64,000 nt of DNA from Pontibacter amylolyticus (GCF_014638845.1 NZ_BMFP01000002.1:78363-142362), one strand, 5' to 3'. Counted from the first letter of the stretch, positions 25,046 to 34,048 are shown. Translations and numbers: made by a program. The notes: generated by a model not told the origin, from the letters alone.

Positions 25046-27421
25046 ATGAAATCCAAAGCGTTAACCGCTTCAAAGGCCTTGTTTTGGCTTTTAATCATCT
25101 GTGCTCCAATCGCAAGCATGGGCCAGCAACTCTCCCAAACCATTCGTGGCAAAGTCATCGACAAAGAGTCGCAGGAGCCGCTCATTGGGGCCACCGTTGC
25201 CATCCTCACCACTACCCCAGCCATAGGCGTAACCACCGATGTAAGCGGCAGCTTCCGCCTCGACAAAGTACCAGTGGGTCGCCATACCCTGCGTATCAGT
25301 TACCTCGGCTACGAAGAGCAGGTGCTACCCGAGCTATTGCTGGGCTCGGGCAAGGAACTGGTGCTGAACATCGGCCTGAGCGAATCCTTCAGAAAACTGC
25401 AGGAAGTCGTGATTAGCGCCGAGCAGCAGAGCAAGGGAAATCCGCTGAACGAGATGGCGATGATCAGTTCGCGCTCCATTTCAGTGGAGGAAACCAAGCG
25501 CTATGCCGCCAGCGTGAACGACCCTGCCCGTGCCGCCCAGAACTACGCGGGCGTGGGCATCAGTCAGGACATGAGCAACGAAATCGTGGTGCGGGGCAAC
25601 TCGCCGCGGGGCGTGCTCTGGCGTGTGGAGGGCATTGAAGTGCCCAACCCGAGCCACTTTGCCGAAGAGGGAGCGGCGGGCGGTGCCGTAAGCATTCTGA
25701 GCGTGAACATGCTCGACAACTCCGACTTCAACACAGGTGCTTTCCCAGCCGAATATGGCAATGCGCTGTCAGGTATTTTCGACATCCGCCTGCGCAACGG
25801 CAACAACGAAAAGCGCGAGTATGCGCTGCAGGCAGGTATACTGGGTATAGACTTTGCCGCCGAAGGTCCGTTCAAGGCGGGCTCCAAAGCCTCTTATCTG
25901 GCAAATTACCGCTACTCCACGCTGGCCATGCTCAATAAAATTGGCGTCAAGATTTCGGGTGATGCTGTGCCTGTTTTCCAGGATTTCTCCTTTAAGCTAT
26001 ACCTGCCCACGGCCAAAGTGGGCTACTTCTCTTTCTGGGGACTAGGCGGTTTGAGCGAGCAGAACGTGAAAGCAGAGCGTGACAGCGAAAAATGGGAGGG
26101 CTACCTCGACCGTTTCGACGACCGCTTTCAGGCGCGCATGGCTTCTACAGGTATAAGCCACATCCTGTTCCTCGGCAAAAACGATTACATCGAGTCCACG
26201 CTCTCTTTCTCCACGAGTGGCAACAAGGTATGGGTCGACTCGCTGCAGGCAGACTACACGGCCATTCCTTTCTACCGCCACGATTTCGCGCAGCAGGCTA
26301 CCCGTTTCTCCTCGCTCTACAACCGTAAGTTCAACAACCGCCATACTTTGCGCACAGGCATCATCCTGAGCCAGCTGGGCTACGACTCGTACGCAGGCGG
26401 GCGCAACATCGAGTACGAAGAAGGCGAGTTTGTAAACCAGCGCGGCAACACGCAAATGGCGCAGGCTTTTGCGCAGTGGAAGTACCGCTTCACCGAGCAG
26501 CTCACCCTCAACACGGGTCTGCACAGCCTCCACTTCGGACTGAACGGCAACACCGTAGTAGAGCCGCGCATGGGTATGAAATACCAGCTCGATGCCGCCC
26601 GCTCGTTTAGCGCTGCCGTTGGTCTGCACAGCCGCCACGACGCCCTCACTGCCTACTTTGCGCAGCAGCGCCAAACCGACGGTAGCTATACCCAGCCCAA
26701 CCGCAAACTGGGCCTGACACGCGCCGCGCACTATGTGCTGGGCTACGACCAGATGCTGCGCGAAGACCTCCGTCTGAAAGTGGAGACCTATTACCAGCAC
26801 CTCTTCAACGTGCCCGTAGGTATAGCCGAAAACAGCACCTACTCCGCCCTCAACTACGAGCGGGGTGTGAGCCGTGAGACCTTGGTGAACGAGGGCACTG
26901 GCCGCAACTACGGCGTGGAGATGACACTGGAGAAGTTTTTCACCAACAACTACTACTTTTTGCTTACCACCTCGCTCTACGACTCCAAATACAGCGCCCG
27001 CGACGGCAGTCTGCGCGACACCCGCTTCAACGGCAACCACATTGTGAATCTGTTGGCAGGCAAGGAGTTTAAAGTGGGCAGCAACAAGCAAAACCTGATT
27101 GGCCTGAACGGCAAGGTGATGTGGGCTGGCGGCAACCGCTATACCCCGATTGACCTGGAGAAATCAAAAGAGATGAAGTACGAAGTGCTCGACGCAGCCA
27201 ACCGCTTCGGGGTACAGACGCCCGACTACTTCCGCTCCGACATACGGGTGAGTTACCGCAAAAACAGACCGAACGCCAGCTACATCCTGTCGCTTGACAT
27301 CCAGAACTTCACCAACCGCCAGAACGTGTTTGGTGTGCAGTACGACCGCATAAAAGAAGAGGTGATTACACGCCACATGGTGGGCATGCTGCCGATTCTG
27401 AATTACCGCGTGGAGTTTTAG
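25046..27421 (+). CDS. TonB-dependent receptor
   Basis: A 791-residue outer-membrane transporter. It starts with a signal peptide (FWLLIICAPIASMGQ), followed by a CarboxypepD_reg-like domain (TIRGKVIDKESQEPLIGATV, about 33-115), then the plug (VVISAEQQSKGNPLNEMAMI, VVRGNSPRGVLWRVEG, about 130-245) and a beta-barrel that ends in the typical terminal Phe (YRVEF). It is closest in arrangement to TonB receptors of Bacteroidota without SusD partners. The substrate is unknown. It has a -7-like element upstream and a hairpin just after its stop. Confidence 0.93.
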   Translation: MKSKALTASKALFWLLIICAPIASMGQQLSQTIRGKVIDKESQEPLIGATVAILTTTPAIGVTTDVSGSFRLDKVPVGRHTLRISYLGYEEQVLPELLLGSGKELVLNIGLSESFRKLQEVVISAEQQSKGNPLNEMAMISSRSISVEETKRYAASVNDPARAAQNYAGVGISQDMSNEIVVRGNSPRGVLWRVEGIEVPNPSHFAEEGAAGGAVSILSVNMLDNSDFNTGAFPAEYGNALSGIFDIRLRNGNNEKREYALQAGILGIDFAAEGPFKAGSKASYLANYRYSTLAMLNKIGVKISGDAVPVFQDFSFKLYLPTAKVGYFSFWGLGGLSEQNVKAERDSEKWEGYLDRFDDRFQARMASTGISHILFLGKNDYIESTLSFSTSGNKVWVDSLQADYTAIPFYRHDFAQQATRFSSLYNRKFNNRHTLRTGIILSQLGYDSYAGGRNIEYEEGEFVNQRGNTQMAQAFAQWKYRFTEQLTLNTGLHSLHFGLNGNTVVEPRMGMKYQLDAARSFSAAVGLHSRHDALTAYFAQQRQTDGSYTQPNRKLGLTRAAHYVLGYDQMLREDLRLKVETYYQHLFNVPVGIAENSTYSALNYERGVSRETLVNEGTGRNYGVEMTLEKFFTNNYYFLLTTSLYDSKYSARDGSLRDTRFNGNHIVNLLAGKEFKVGSNKQNLIGLNGKVMWAGGNRYTPIDLEKSKEMKYEVLDAANRFGVQTPDYFRSDIRVSYRKNRPNASYILSLDIQNFTNRQNVFGVQYDRIKEEVITRHMVGMLPILNYRVEF

Positions 27422-27445
27422 TGCTTTTCTCAGCTATGAAAACAG

Positions 27446-27476
27446 AGGGCGGCTGCTTTATTTAGGTAGCCGCCCT
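27446..27476. terminator. Hairpin terminator shared by convergent genes
   Basis: AGGGCGGCT (27446-27454) pairs with AGCCGCCCT (27468-27476), followed by ATTTTG on the plus strand. The right arm lies inside the last codons of the minus-strand gene ending at 27458. Confidence 0.65.
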
Positions 27477-27922
27477 ATTTTGTGCAGCGGCTGCTCTTTT
27501 TCAATGTGCTGCACTGAGTCGGCCACCTGCAGAAACAGGGTGTCGCTAAGCGGCAGTGTATTGGTTTGGTTGTGAAGAGTCAACGCTTCGGAACCAGCCG
27601 GGTCGCCGGTGTCGCGTTTGAGGGCACCGTTCAGGATGATGAGTTTGAAGAACAGGATGAAACCAACCACCGCCAGGGCATGGACCAGGAGCGCTCCCTT
27701 GTTATGCGTATCGGCTGGGGTTGTAAGTACAGCGATCAACCGTCGGATCAACAGCACAGCGCCGATCACCAGCACCAGCAGCCCCACCATGTGGTGCGCT
27801 CCGGGTGCGTGCGCGTACTCCCAGCCAAATAGTAGATAAGTGAGCCAGACCAGCGCAGCTCCACCCGCATAATAAGTGAGTCCGCGTGCTATACCTGTCA
27901 CAAACTGCTTCTCGATGCGCAT
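27458..27922 (-). CDS. Small membrane protein, last gene of the DUF2157 operon
   Basis: A 154-residue protein with three membrane segments (around residues 14-33, 45-65 and 79-98) and a polar C-terminal tail of about 50 residues (TGDPAGSEALTLHNQ, then LFLQVADSVQHIEKEQ). No family is recognised. It starts three bases after the gene upstream in a five-gene minus-strand row, so it is probably translated as part of that operon. Confidence 0.72.
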   Translation of the reverse strand: MRIEKQFVTGIARGLTYYAGGAALVWLTYLLFGWEYAHAPGAHHMVGLLVLVIGAVLLIRRLIAVLTTPADTHNKGALLVHALAVVGFILFFKLIILNGALKRDTGDPAGSEALTLHNQTNTLPLSDTLFLQVADSVQHIEKEQPLHKIGRLPK

Positions 27923-27925
27923 ATT

Positions 27926-28414
27926 CTATCCCTGTAGTTTCATATCGGTCAGGTCACGCAGCTCTGCCTGCAGGTCCTGCGCCATCTGTTGCATCTCCTG
28001 CATGGCCTGCTCTTTTGTTTTGCGCTGCAGCAGGTGCAGTTTCACGTCATCCGACAGCTTAATGTAGCCGTCGTAGCACTCGAATTGGAAGGTACTCATC
28101 GACCCTCTTGACTCGCTAACCCGCTTGTAGTTGTTCCGTTTCACAAAAAGGAAATCAATGCCGGCCAGTGGCAGCATTTCACCCAACGTTATACCTGCAA
28201 ACCGCACGCCTTCGCGGCAGGTCATTTGTGCCAGGTCAAATTCTGTTCGGTAGTGCGTGAACTGCGTGATAATGGCGGTCGGAAGAAAAGCGTAGGCCGC
28301 TACCGAGCCGTTTACAATCATGGTGATGGCCAGGGTGGTGGTGAGCCAGCCGAGCGCCCGGGCGCTTGCGCTGAAATAATGACCGGTGTGGTAGCTGTGT
28401 CGGGTGGCTGACAT
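27926..28414 (-). CDS. Two-span membrane protein, paralogue of 45676-46161
   Basis: A 162-residue protein with two N-terminal membrane segments (about 19-38 and 43-60) and a cytoplasmic C-terminal domain. It contains FLFVKRNNYKRVSESRG, FECYDGYIKLSDDVKLHL and a closing helix with TKEQAMQEMQQMAQDLQAEL and RDLT. The protein encoded at 45676-46161 has the same plan and the same closing helix pattern, which marks a small family in this genome. I know no function. It lies 30 bases after the GDYXXLXY gene and three bases before the next gene. Confidence 0.75.
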   Translation of the reverse strand: MSATRHSYHTGHYFSASARALGWLTTTLAITMIVNGSVAAYAFLPTAIITQFTHYRTEFDLAQMTCREGVRFAGITLGEMLPLAGIDFLFVKRNNYKRVSESRGSMSTFQFECYDGYIKLSDDVKLHLLQRKTKEQAMQEMQQMAQDLQAELRDLTDMKLQG

Positions 28415-28444
28415 ACGCGTCTGAAATGATCGTCAAGATAAGGT

Positions 28445-28960
28445 TTATTTCTGAGATACCTGCTCCCGTTTCGGCACGATCAGCTGCCTGTTTTCATCAT
28501 ACAAGCCTACTAATATGCTGTTGCCTTTATCATCCACTCTGAGCCCGCCATACTGCACTTTTTCAAACGTTTTGGCCTGTCCTTCCTCAAAAAAGTAAGA
28601 CTCCGCCCCCAGGTTGAGCGACCAGCCGCCTTTGCTATACCTGAGCAGGACTTCGCCGGGGTGCAGCGGTTCTTTTTCTGGTTGGTAACGTACCAGCTGC
28701 GCCACGTTTTGGGAGTCCAGCTGCACAACGGCATACCCGCGACTGGGGAGTTTTTCCAGTTCCTGCGTCTGGCTGATGGCATAGCTGAGCACCATGTAAT
28801 CGCCCTGCATGAGGGAGCGCGGGTCTACCGGGGCGAGGCTGAGCAGCACCAGTTGGCCATCTTTCAAAATCTCTTCCTTCTCCACCACCGAAAGATTGAA
28901 AAAGGCCAGCACCGCCACCAGGTTGACCAGCACGATGATACTTTTGAGGTTACGCTTCAT
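28445..28960 (-). CDS. GDYXXLXY domain protein
   Basis: A 171-residue protein with an N-terminal membrane anchor (about 7-24) and the family's namesake motif, Gly53-Asp-Tyr-Met-Val-Leu-Ser-Tyr60, in DPRSLMQGDYMVLSY. A second conserved block is FEEGQAKTFEKVQYGGLRVD. In many bacteria this gene lies next to DUF2157 and DUF4401 membrane proteins, exactly as here. Its start overlaps the DUF4401 gene by 11 bases. The soluble part should be periplasmic. Its biochemical role is not known. Confidence 0.9.
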   Translation of the reverse strand: MKRNLKSIIVLVNLVAVLAFFNLSVVEKEEILKDGQLVLLSLAPVDPRSLMQGDYMVLSYAISQTQELEKLPSRGYAVVQLDSQNVAQLVRYQPEKEPLHPGEVLLRYSKGGWSLNLGAESYFFEEGQAKTFEKVQYGGLRVDDKGNSILVGLYDENRQLIVPKREQVSQK

Positions 28961-30026
28961 GGCTTCTTAAGTATCGGTTTAACAGGTATAGGCCAGCGAG
29001 GAAAAGGCTGCCCGTGAGCACCAACACCCCGGATTTGGCCAGGAGCGTCATGTTCAGGTCGTAGTAGTAGAGCACCAGGAAATAAGCCAGCGCCAGCAGC
29101 CCCACCCAAAATCCGGGTCTGTGACCGATGTAAAAGCTCGAAAGCACCACCAGCAAAGCCCCCGGCACCGAGGGAGCCAGCACAGTCGGCAGCAACACCA
29201 CCGCGCAGCAGGTATAGAAAATGGCCAGCGTCTTCTGCTCCTTCACCCCGCTTTCGCGCAGCACACGGTGTAGCAACAGCAGCAGACAGGCAATCAAAAA
29301 CAAACCCGACAGCCAGAAATGAGTGATGCTGGAGGAGAGCAGTTTCTGGTGCACAAACAGCACCAGCGCGATGATCAGGGAGAAGATCAGCCCCATGCGC
29401 ACCGGCCCGAAAACCAGCGCAAACCGCCGTGACAGGGCCAGCAGTTTCGCTTCGTACAGACTAATGAAGGTAAGTATACCTGCCAGCACCATGATCAGGG
29501 CATGCGAGAGGTTATATACCTTGTGGATGAAGATCAAACTGAGCAGACTGCCGTTAAGCACCAGCACGGAGATGAACACACAAACGGCACTCCTTGAGAA
29601 AACCAGCACCAGCGCTGACGCTATACCTAAAGTAATGGCTGCGGCCGAGGCGCTATCCGTCAGTTGGCCGGCACCGAAGGCCAGCATCACGTAGCTTGTG
29701 ATGTTCATAGAAATACCCAGCGCGTCAGCGGTCGTATCCTTATTGCTACGAATCATCACTTCCGCCCCGACCAGGAAAATCAAACCAAAAACCAGCATCG
29801 CTATCCCTGATTGGAGTAGCTGCGTGCTCGCAATAGCCCCCATCAAGGTACCCATCGCCAGCAAACCACCCAGAATCGTCAGCACCTTCACAGGCCAGCG
29901 TTTCAGCAGCGAAGTGGATTGGGCTGCTTCTGATGTGATGGCAGCACCATCATAGCTGAAGTCGGGTTGCTCCTGTGCAATTTCCTGCAGCAGGGTTTCG
30001 AGTTGCGGATATTCTTTATCGGCCAT
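28950..30026 (-). CDS. DUF4401 membrane protein
   Basis: A 358-residue protein with a soluble N-terminal segment of about 40 residues and roughly ten membrane spans, the pattern of DUF4401. Visible landmarks are LLKRWPVKVLTILGGLLAM for the first span and the C-terminal HRPGFWVGLLALAYFLVLYY. It sits between DUF2157 (11-base overlap) and GDYXXLXY (11-base overlap), the conserved three-gene set. The overlaps imply coupled translation and a joint complex in the inner membrane. Confidence 0.88.
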   Translation of the reverse strand: MADKEYPQLETLLQEIAQEQPDFSYDGAAITSEAAQSTSLLKRWPVKVLTILGGLLAMGTLMGAIASTQLLQSGIAMLVFGLIFLVGAEVMIRSNKDTTADALGISMNITSYVMLAFGAGQLTDSASAAAITLGIASALVLVFSRSAVCVFISVLVLNGSLLSLIFIHKVYNLSHALIMVLAGILTFISLYEAKLLALSRRFALVFGPVRMGLIFSLIIALVLFVHQKLLSSSITHFWLSGLFLIACLLLLLHRVLRESGVKEQKTLAIFYTCCAVVLLPTVLAPSVPGALLVVLSSFYIGHRPGFWVGLLALAYFLVLYYYDLNMTLLAKSGVLVLTGSLFLAGLYLLNRYLRSHEA

Positions 30027-30981
30027 GCCACTGTCGGTTAAGTTTTCCCAAATACTGAATCAGCAACGTAATGCTGCCCACCACAAAAAGCGTGGCCAGC
30101 AACAGCATAATCTCCGGCACGTCCTCCCCGATCCGCACCAGGATGGCTGTCACCACCGCGATGCCACTGAAAGGAACGGCCGTCAGGTAAAAGATATCGC
30201 GCACCTTCAGGCCATAGGCGATCCCTACGCCATACATAGCCACGCCGAGCACATAAGCCAGTCCGTAATCTTCGCGTATACCTGCAAACAGTGCTGAGAT
30301 CATGCTGACAGTGATGACGGTGATCGCCGCCAGCCCCACCAGCCTCGGAAACCAGCGGTGCTGTATACCTACACGGCCTTTTGCGGCTAGCACTTCCCAG
30401 ATGACAACGGCCGCTGCGTTGATGATGAACAGCACATCCATTACCACGGCAAAGGACCAGTGTGTGGCCACCTGCTGGGTATAGAGCACGAAGGTGGTGT
30501 TGAGCAGCACGAGGAAGATGAACCACAGCGGCTGAAACCTGGCCACAACCACCCACAGCACCACACACATCGTCCAGCCCAGAAAGAAGTCGTAGGCATT
30601 GGCGCCGGTCTGGTAGATTTGCCCGAACACGGCGAAGAGCACGCCCACCAACATGGTGCTGGCCGTGAGCAGCACATTTTTCACCGTGCCGCTGAGTTTG
30701 GTGAACACCGCCGCAAACGTAACGGCCAGTATCAGCAACTCGATCAGGCCCAGCTTCACAAACTTGTGCATATCAACCCAGTTGTAGGCGAAGAAGAAGA
30801 TAATGCCCGAGATGAGAAAGCTGCCTCCGAGCCCCAGCAAGAACAGCCGGACAAACTTGATCCAGTCCTGCGGCCCGGCGTATACCTGCTCTTTGCGAAG
30901 CCAGGCGGCTATACCTGCCTCGCGCCAGTTGCTGTGCCGGGCGATGCTGTAGATGATTTCGCGGGTGAGGTGTGGTTTCAT
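30016..30981 (-). CDS. DUF2157 membrane protein
   Basis: A 321-residue protein. The N-terminal soluble segment (ITREIIYSIARHSNWREAG, about residues 5-35) is the DUF2157 signature region, then eight to ten membrane spans. It is the first gene of the five-gene operon 30981-27458. Five TATACCT copies fall within this gene alone, a high density in a weakly conserved membrane protein. The function of the family is unknown, although it regularly travels with DUF4401 and GDYXXLXY. Confidence 0.88.
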   Translation of the reverse strand: MKPHLTREIIYSIARHSNWREAGIAAWLRKEQVYAGPQDWIKFVRLFLLGLGGSFLISGIIFFFAYNWVDMHKFVKLGLIELLILAVTFAAVFTKLSGTVKNVLLTASTMLVGVLFAVFGQIYQTGANAYDFFLGWTMCVVLWVVVARFQPLWFIFLVLLNTTFVLYTQQVATHWSFAVVMDVLFIINAAAVVIWEVLAAKGRVGIQHRWFPRLVGLAAITVITVSMISALFAGIREDYGLAYVLGVAMYGVGIAYGLKVRDIFYLTAVPFSGIAVVTAILVRIGEDVPEIMLLLATLFVVGSITLLIQYLGKLNRQWHGR

Positions 30982-31053
30982 AGAATCAATTGAAAAGATG
31001 CTGTCATTTCAAAATGCAAGCTGATATGTTTTGAGTCTGCTGCACAGTGACTT

Positions 31054-31476
31054 TTAATAATATAGCTCCCCTTCTTGCTTTGAAGGCATTTCCCTGCTTA
31101 AACTGTCACGGGTATTTTTCTGCACCGCAATGGCAGCGAAAAGGCTTAGTAAAAACGACATGCCATAGAAGCCTTTTTCGCTCAGGAGCAGATCCGCATT
31201 CCAAAGCCCCACGGTCAGCAGCACGATCGCCAGAATGGTAGAAAACCAGCTAAGTCCATAATAGATGTTGGTCACCGGTATACCCTCCAGTTGGTCGCGC
31301 ACGCTTTTTTGGAGCGAGATGGCGGAGAATAAACCAAACATAAGTATGGCAAAATAATAGCCCTTTTCGTTCAGCAGCATGTCGGCATTCCAGAGGCCGA
31401 TGAGGTAGGCGGTGATACCGGTCAGTAAGGTCGCCCAGGAGGCTGCTACAAATGCGTTGGATGGTTTCTGATTCAT
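31054..31476 (-). CDS. YiaA/YiaB-type inner membrane protein
   Basis: A 140-residue protein starting at [18 protein letters not shown]. An earlier in-frame ATG would add 28 residues that do not fit the family. Two similar halves each contain a pair of spans and the repeated phrase [19 protein letters not shown] / [19 protein letters not shown], the hallmark of the YiaA/B two-helix domain. Its role is unknown, although E. coli yiaA/yiaB are stress-related. It lies 80 bases downstream of a Crp/Fnr regulator on the same strand and may be its target or partner. Confidence 0.88.
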   Translation of the reverse strand: MNQKPSNAFVAASWATLLTGITAYLIGLWNADMLLNEKGYYFAILMFGLFSAISLQKSVRDQLEGIPVTNIYYGLSWFSTILAIVLLTVGLWNADLLLSEKGFYGMSFLLSLFAAIAVQKNTRDSLSREMPSKQEGELYY

Positions 31477-31556
31477 GTTTTCTTTCGTTAAGTGATGAAT
31501 CAAAGGTATAGCAGCCCCTAAAGCTTTCTTTTGACAATTGTCAAAAAAGGAAACCA

Positions 31557-32123
31557 TCAAACCTGGCTTCGGATCCTGCTCAGCGTTTCCTGGCTAATGC
31601 CCAGGTACGAGGCAATTTGCCCAAGCGGGATTCGCTGCAGAATATGCGGTGAGGTTTCCAGTAGCTGTTCATACCGTTCCCGGGCCGTTTTGAACTGCAT
31701 AGCCATCAACCGCTCTTCCAGCCGGATGTAGTACTGCTCGTTGATGATCCGAACCAGGCGCTCCAGGTCATGGTGCTGATCAAACAGCTGGTGTAGGGCT
31801 TCAGAGCTAATTCCCCACAAGGTGGAGTCTTCCAGGGTTTGGATGTTTTCTATACCCGGCTTTCGGGAAATGAAGCTGTAAAAAGAGGTAATGAAATTGT
31901 TTTCAAAGCCAAACCAGTACGTCACTTCCTTGCCATCCAGGTTGTTGTAGTATCCGCGCAAACAACCTTGCTCCAGGAAATACAGCTTATTGCACACCAT
32001 TCCCTCCCGTACCAAAAAGGCATTTTTGGGCAACTCCACCCGCGTTAACGCCTTGGAAAGCGCCTCCCATGCTGGTATAGAAATAGGGTGGTATTGGAAG
32101 ATGCATTGGTGTAGGGTGTTCAT
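31557..32123 (-). CDS. Crp/Fnr family transcriptional regulator
   Basis: A 188-residue regulator with an N-terminal cyclic-nucleotide-binding-like beta-roll ([20 protein letters not shown], about 35-54, then [17 protein letters not shown]) and a C-terminal winged helix ([20 protein letters not shown], about 164-183). The beta-roll lacks the full phosphate-binding cassette of true CRP, as is usual for this Bacteroidota branch, so cAMP binding is uncertain. The YiaA/B gene follows 80 bases later. The AGGTATA at 31505-31511 lies in the spacer between them. Confidence 0.92.
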   Translation of the reverse strand: MNTLHQCIFQYHPISIPAWEALSKALTRVELPKNAFLVREGMVCNKLYFLEQGCLRGYYNNLDGKEVTYWFGFENNFITSFYSFISRKPGIENIQTLEDSTLWGISSEALHQLFDQHHDLERLVRIINEQYYIRLEERLMAMQFKTARERYEQLLETSPHILQRIPLGQIASYLGISQETLSRIRSQV

Positions 32124-32198
32124 TTTGGGGTACTTTTTCTTCAGGTATGGAGTTAGAATTGCTTTGCTAGGAACAAGAGGAAGTTGTTTCCAATGAAG

Positions 32199-32251
32199 CT
32201 ACCGCATAGTGTAAAATGCATTTTAAATACATTCTACATCTTGTTAGCGGG
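32199..32251 (-). repeat. Palindromic cassette-boundary-like site 2
   Basis: On the plus strand CTACCGCATAGTGTAAAATG is followed by a loop and CATTCTACATCTTGTTAGCGG. The stem TGTAAAATG/CATTCTACA has eight of nine pairs. The order CTAc-TAGTGTa-stem-TTGTTAG resembles site 1 at 33237-33288 and, more loosely, integron attC sites. The stop codon of the SRPBCC gene lies inside it. Confidence 0.45.
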
Positions 32252-32701
32252 TCGTGCTTTTAATTCAATGTTTGTTTTAAGATCAATAAGTCTTTGCTTG
32301 ACGTTTGACTCCAAAATTTTCTTTATTGATCCTTTGAGCAGATTGAATGGAAAACGCAGCTTAAATGAATATAAAAAAATCACTTCAGTTGAGTTGGGTT
32401 TTAACTCCCTAAATGTCCAGGAACCTAAGAATGATTTAAACATAAAAGGTCCTTTCGTCATTTTGATTGCAGTTGCCTTGGGTCTATTGAAAGTTACATA
32501 CTCGGTTACCATGCCAAGTCCATTTGTAGCAACACAATATGCTTTTGCTCCTTTTTCTGCCTTTGTAGCTCCTTCAATTAAATCGGCCTTTTTGAGAAAA
32601 GTATCCCAACTTAACCTTTGCTTGTAATCCTGTGTGTAGTCGAAAGCGACTTCAGGGTTACAGTTAACCTCTATCGATGCTGTAAACTTTATGCTTTCCA
32701 T
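32234..32701 (-). CDS. SRPBCC family protein (second of a pair)
   Basis: A 155-residue protein of the START/polyketide-cyclase-like fold. FTASIEVNCNPEVAFDYTQDY opens the family pattern, KGAKAYCVATNGLGMVTEYV forms the central strands, and the long C-terminal helix is LLKGSIKKILESNVKQRLI. These proteins bind hydrophobic ligands. The ligand here is unknown. It begins directly after the preceding gene with no gap. It ends within an attC-like palindrome. Base composition is clearly more AT-rich than in the window as a whole. Confidence 0.82.
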   Translation of the reverse strand: MESIKFTASIEVNCNPEVAFDYTQDYKQRLSWDTFLKKADLIEGATKAEKGAKAYCVATNGLGMVTEYVTFNRPKATAIKMTKGPFMFKSFLGSWTFRELKPNSTEVIFLYSFKLRFPFNLLKGSIKKILESNVKQRLIDLKTNIELKARPANKM

Positions 32702-33211
32702 TTATTCGCTGTTTTTTTTAATTGAAGTCAATAAATAATTCTGGAAAGCTTTCAAAATTAGTCTTACTGGGTAATTAAATAATAAGTATACTCGTCCATC
32801 CAGGCTATAGGATGTCATAAGCTGAAGCGTTGTTATTTCCCCTTTTCTAGTCAAGAAGTAAGAGCCATTTGGGACTCTAAAAATACCCTGTGAAATGTCA
32901 AAAAAGTAGCCCACTACAAATCCTTTTTCTGGATTAAAGTTGAACGAATATTCTTTCAATGGTTTCCAAGTCGTTATTTCTTGCACAAACCTTTTGCCAG
33001 AGTCAAAGTAAGCTATTCGCCGACCACCTTTTCCTTCTGCCAATAAGTCTGCTCGTAATGGTCGAGGGATACCAAGAAGTTTAAAAATGAATGGATCAGA
33101 AAACTGTTCAATTCTGACATTGGTGATATTGTCCCAAATGATTTCTGGTTGTGCTTTGATACTAATGGTCGTAGAAATTGATTTGGTGATATGTCGATTG
33201 AAAGTTGTCAA
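32702..33211 (-). CDS. SRPBCC-like protein (first of a pair)
   Basis: A 169-residue protein with an SRPBCC-type pattern: TKSISTTISIKAQPEIIWDNI at the start, then RRIAYFDSGKRFVQEITTW and a C-terminal helix LIFNYPVRLI-type segment before KAFQNYLLTS. The only usable start is TTG at 33211 because an upstream ATG is closed by a stop codon. It and the next gene are fused end to start without spacing and look like a duplicated or paired unit. It is AT-rich relative to the chromosome. Confidence 0.75.
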   Translation of the reverse strand: MTTFNRHITKSISTTISIKAQPEIIWDNITNVRIEQFSDPFIFKLLGIPRPLRADLLAEGKGGRRIAYFDSGKRFVQEITTWKPLKEYSFNFNPEKGFVVGYFFDISQGIFRVPNGSYFLTRKGEITTLQLMTSYSLDGRVYLLFNYPVRLILKAFQNYLLTSIKKNSE

Positions 33212-33236
33212 TTTAGCTCATGTTTTTGTATACTCC

Positions 33237-33288
33237 TCTAACGAACTAGTGTATGGCGCGTGTCCCGAAGGGCATGTGCCATACACTA
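33237..33288 (-). repeat. Palindromic cassette-boundary-like site 1
   Basis: TAGTGTATGGC (33247-33257) pairs perfectly with GCCATACACTA (33278-33288), and an inner CCC...GGG stem extends it. CTAAC lies just outside at 33238-33242, so the minus strand reads stem-GTTCGTTAG and then the SRPBCC gene. There is no T-run, so it is not a typical terminator. Confidence 0.55.
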
Positions 33289-33304
33289 TTGATTTTAGAT
33301 GCTT

Positions 33305-34048
33305 TTATCTTTGTCCAAAATTGTATCTAATACTATGAAGTCTCATACCCTCATCAAAAAGCATAAGCCTTGTTCCGTTTGAAGAGCACTCGCAAAACCC
33401 GAATACAATTACGGCGGCAGGTATCATACAGCTAAACTTCTCGTTGAACAGAATTTTATCAAAAAAAGCTTTTTCATAAAGATTAAGAGTTGCATCGGTC
33501 AAGTCGTTCATAGAGCTGTCCGCAACAATTTTATGGTCCAAGAAAAATAGCTTACCTGAATATGTTTGCTCCGTCCAAGGTCCAAACGTATTCATATATA
33601 TGTCTTTAAAGGTCTGGGCATGTTGGTTTTTTGTAAGACTGAAGCCGGGATCATTTTTCCTTAGCTCGTACTCTTTCTCAAGAGTAGCCGTGACATATTT
33701 TTCCGTTAAATCCTTTGAACGAAAATTAACCTGGAGCTTGGATATTTTGCTTTCATCTGACCCCTTAAAAACCAAACCGCTCTGGTTATAGATTATCTCA
33801 ACATACTTGGGTATCTTATGTCTTGTGCCGTGATGTCTGTCTTTAAAGTTCTGCTTTTTATGTTTTACAACTATTCCATTTTCACTTAACAAATCATCAA
33901 GTTTATCAACACTTATCTCAGATACAAGTTGATAGCCATTTATTGTTAATATTCCGTTTCCGATCACAATCTCGAGCTGTTTCTCTTGACCATACCCCTT
34001 GGAGGTCAAGAGAAAGACTAATAACATTGAAAAAAACAACCTCTTCAT
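33305..34048 (-). CDS. Exported protein of unknown function
   Basis: A 247-residue protein with a clear signal peptide (FFSMLLVFLLTSKGYGQ). The first part of the mature chain is ILTINGYQLVSEISVDKLDDLL, and a Cys pair near the C-terminus (FGFCECSSNG) may form a disulfide. I do not recognise the family. It lies in the AT-rich island, just upstream (minus strand) of the palindromic site 1, an order that would fit a gene plus its cassette-boundary site. Confidence 0.72.
   Translation of the reverse strand: MKRLFFSMLLVFLLTSKGYGQEKQLEIVIGNGILTINGYQLVSEISVDKLDDLLSENGIVVKHKKQNFKDRHHGTRHKIPKYVEIIYNQSGLVFKGSDESKISKLQVNFRSKDLTEKYVTATLEKEYELRKNDPGFSLTKNQHAQTFKDIYMNTFGPWTEQTYSGKLFFLDHKIVADSSMNDLTDATLNLYEKAFFDKILFNEKFSCMIPAAVIVFGFCECSSNGTRLMLFDEGMRLHSIRYNFGQR

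Noticed and set aside
33248..33287. Site 1 palindrome as an ordinary terminator of the exported-protein gene
   Set aside because: The stem is strong but no T-run follows on the minus strand, and a related site with CTA-x-TAGTGTA and GTTAG borders occurs 1 kb away.
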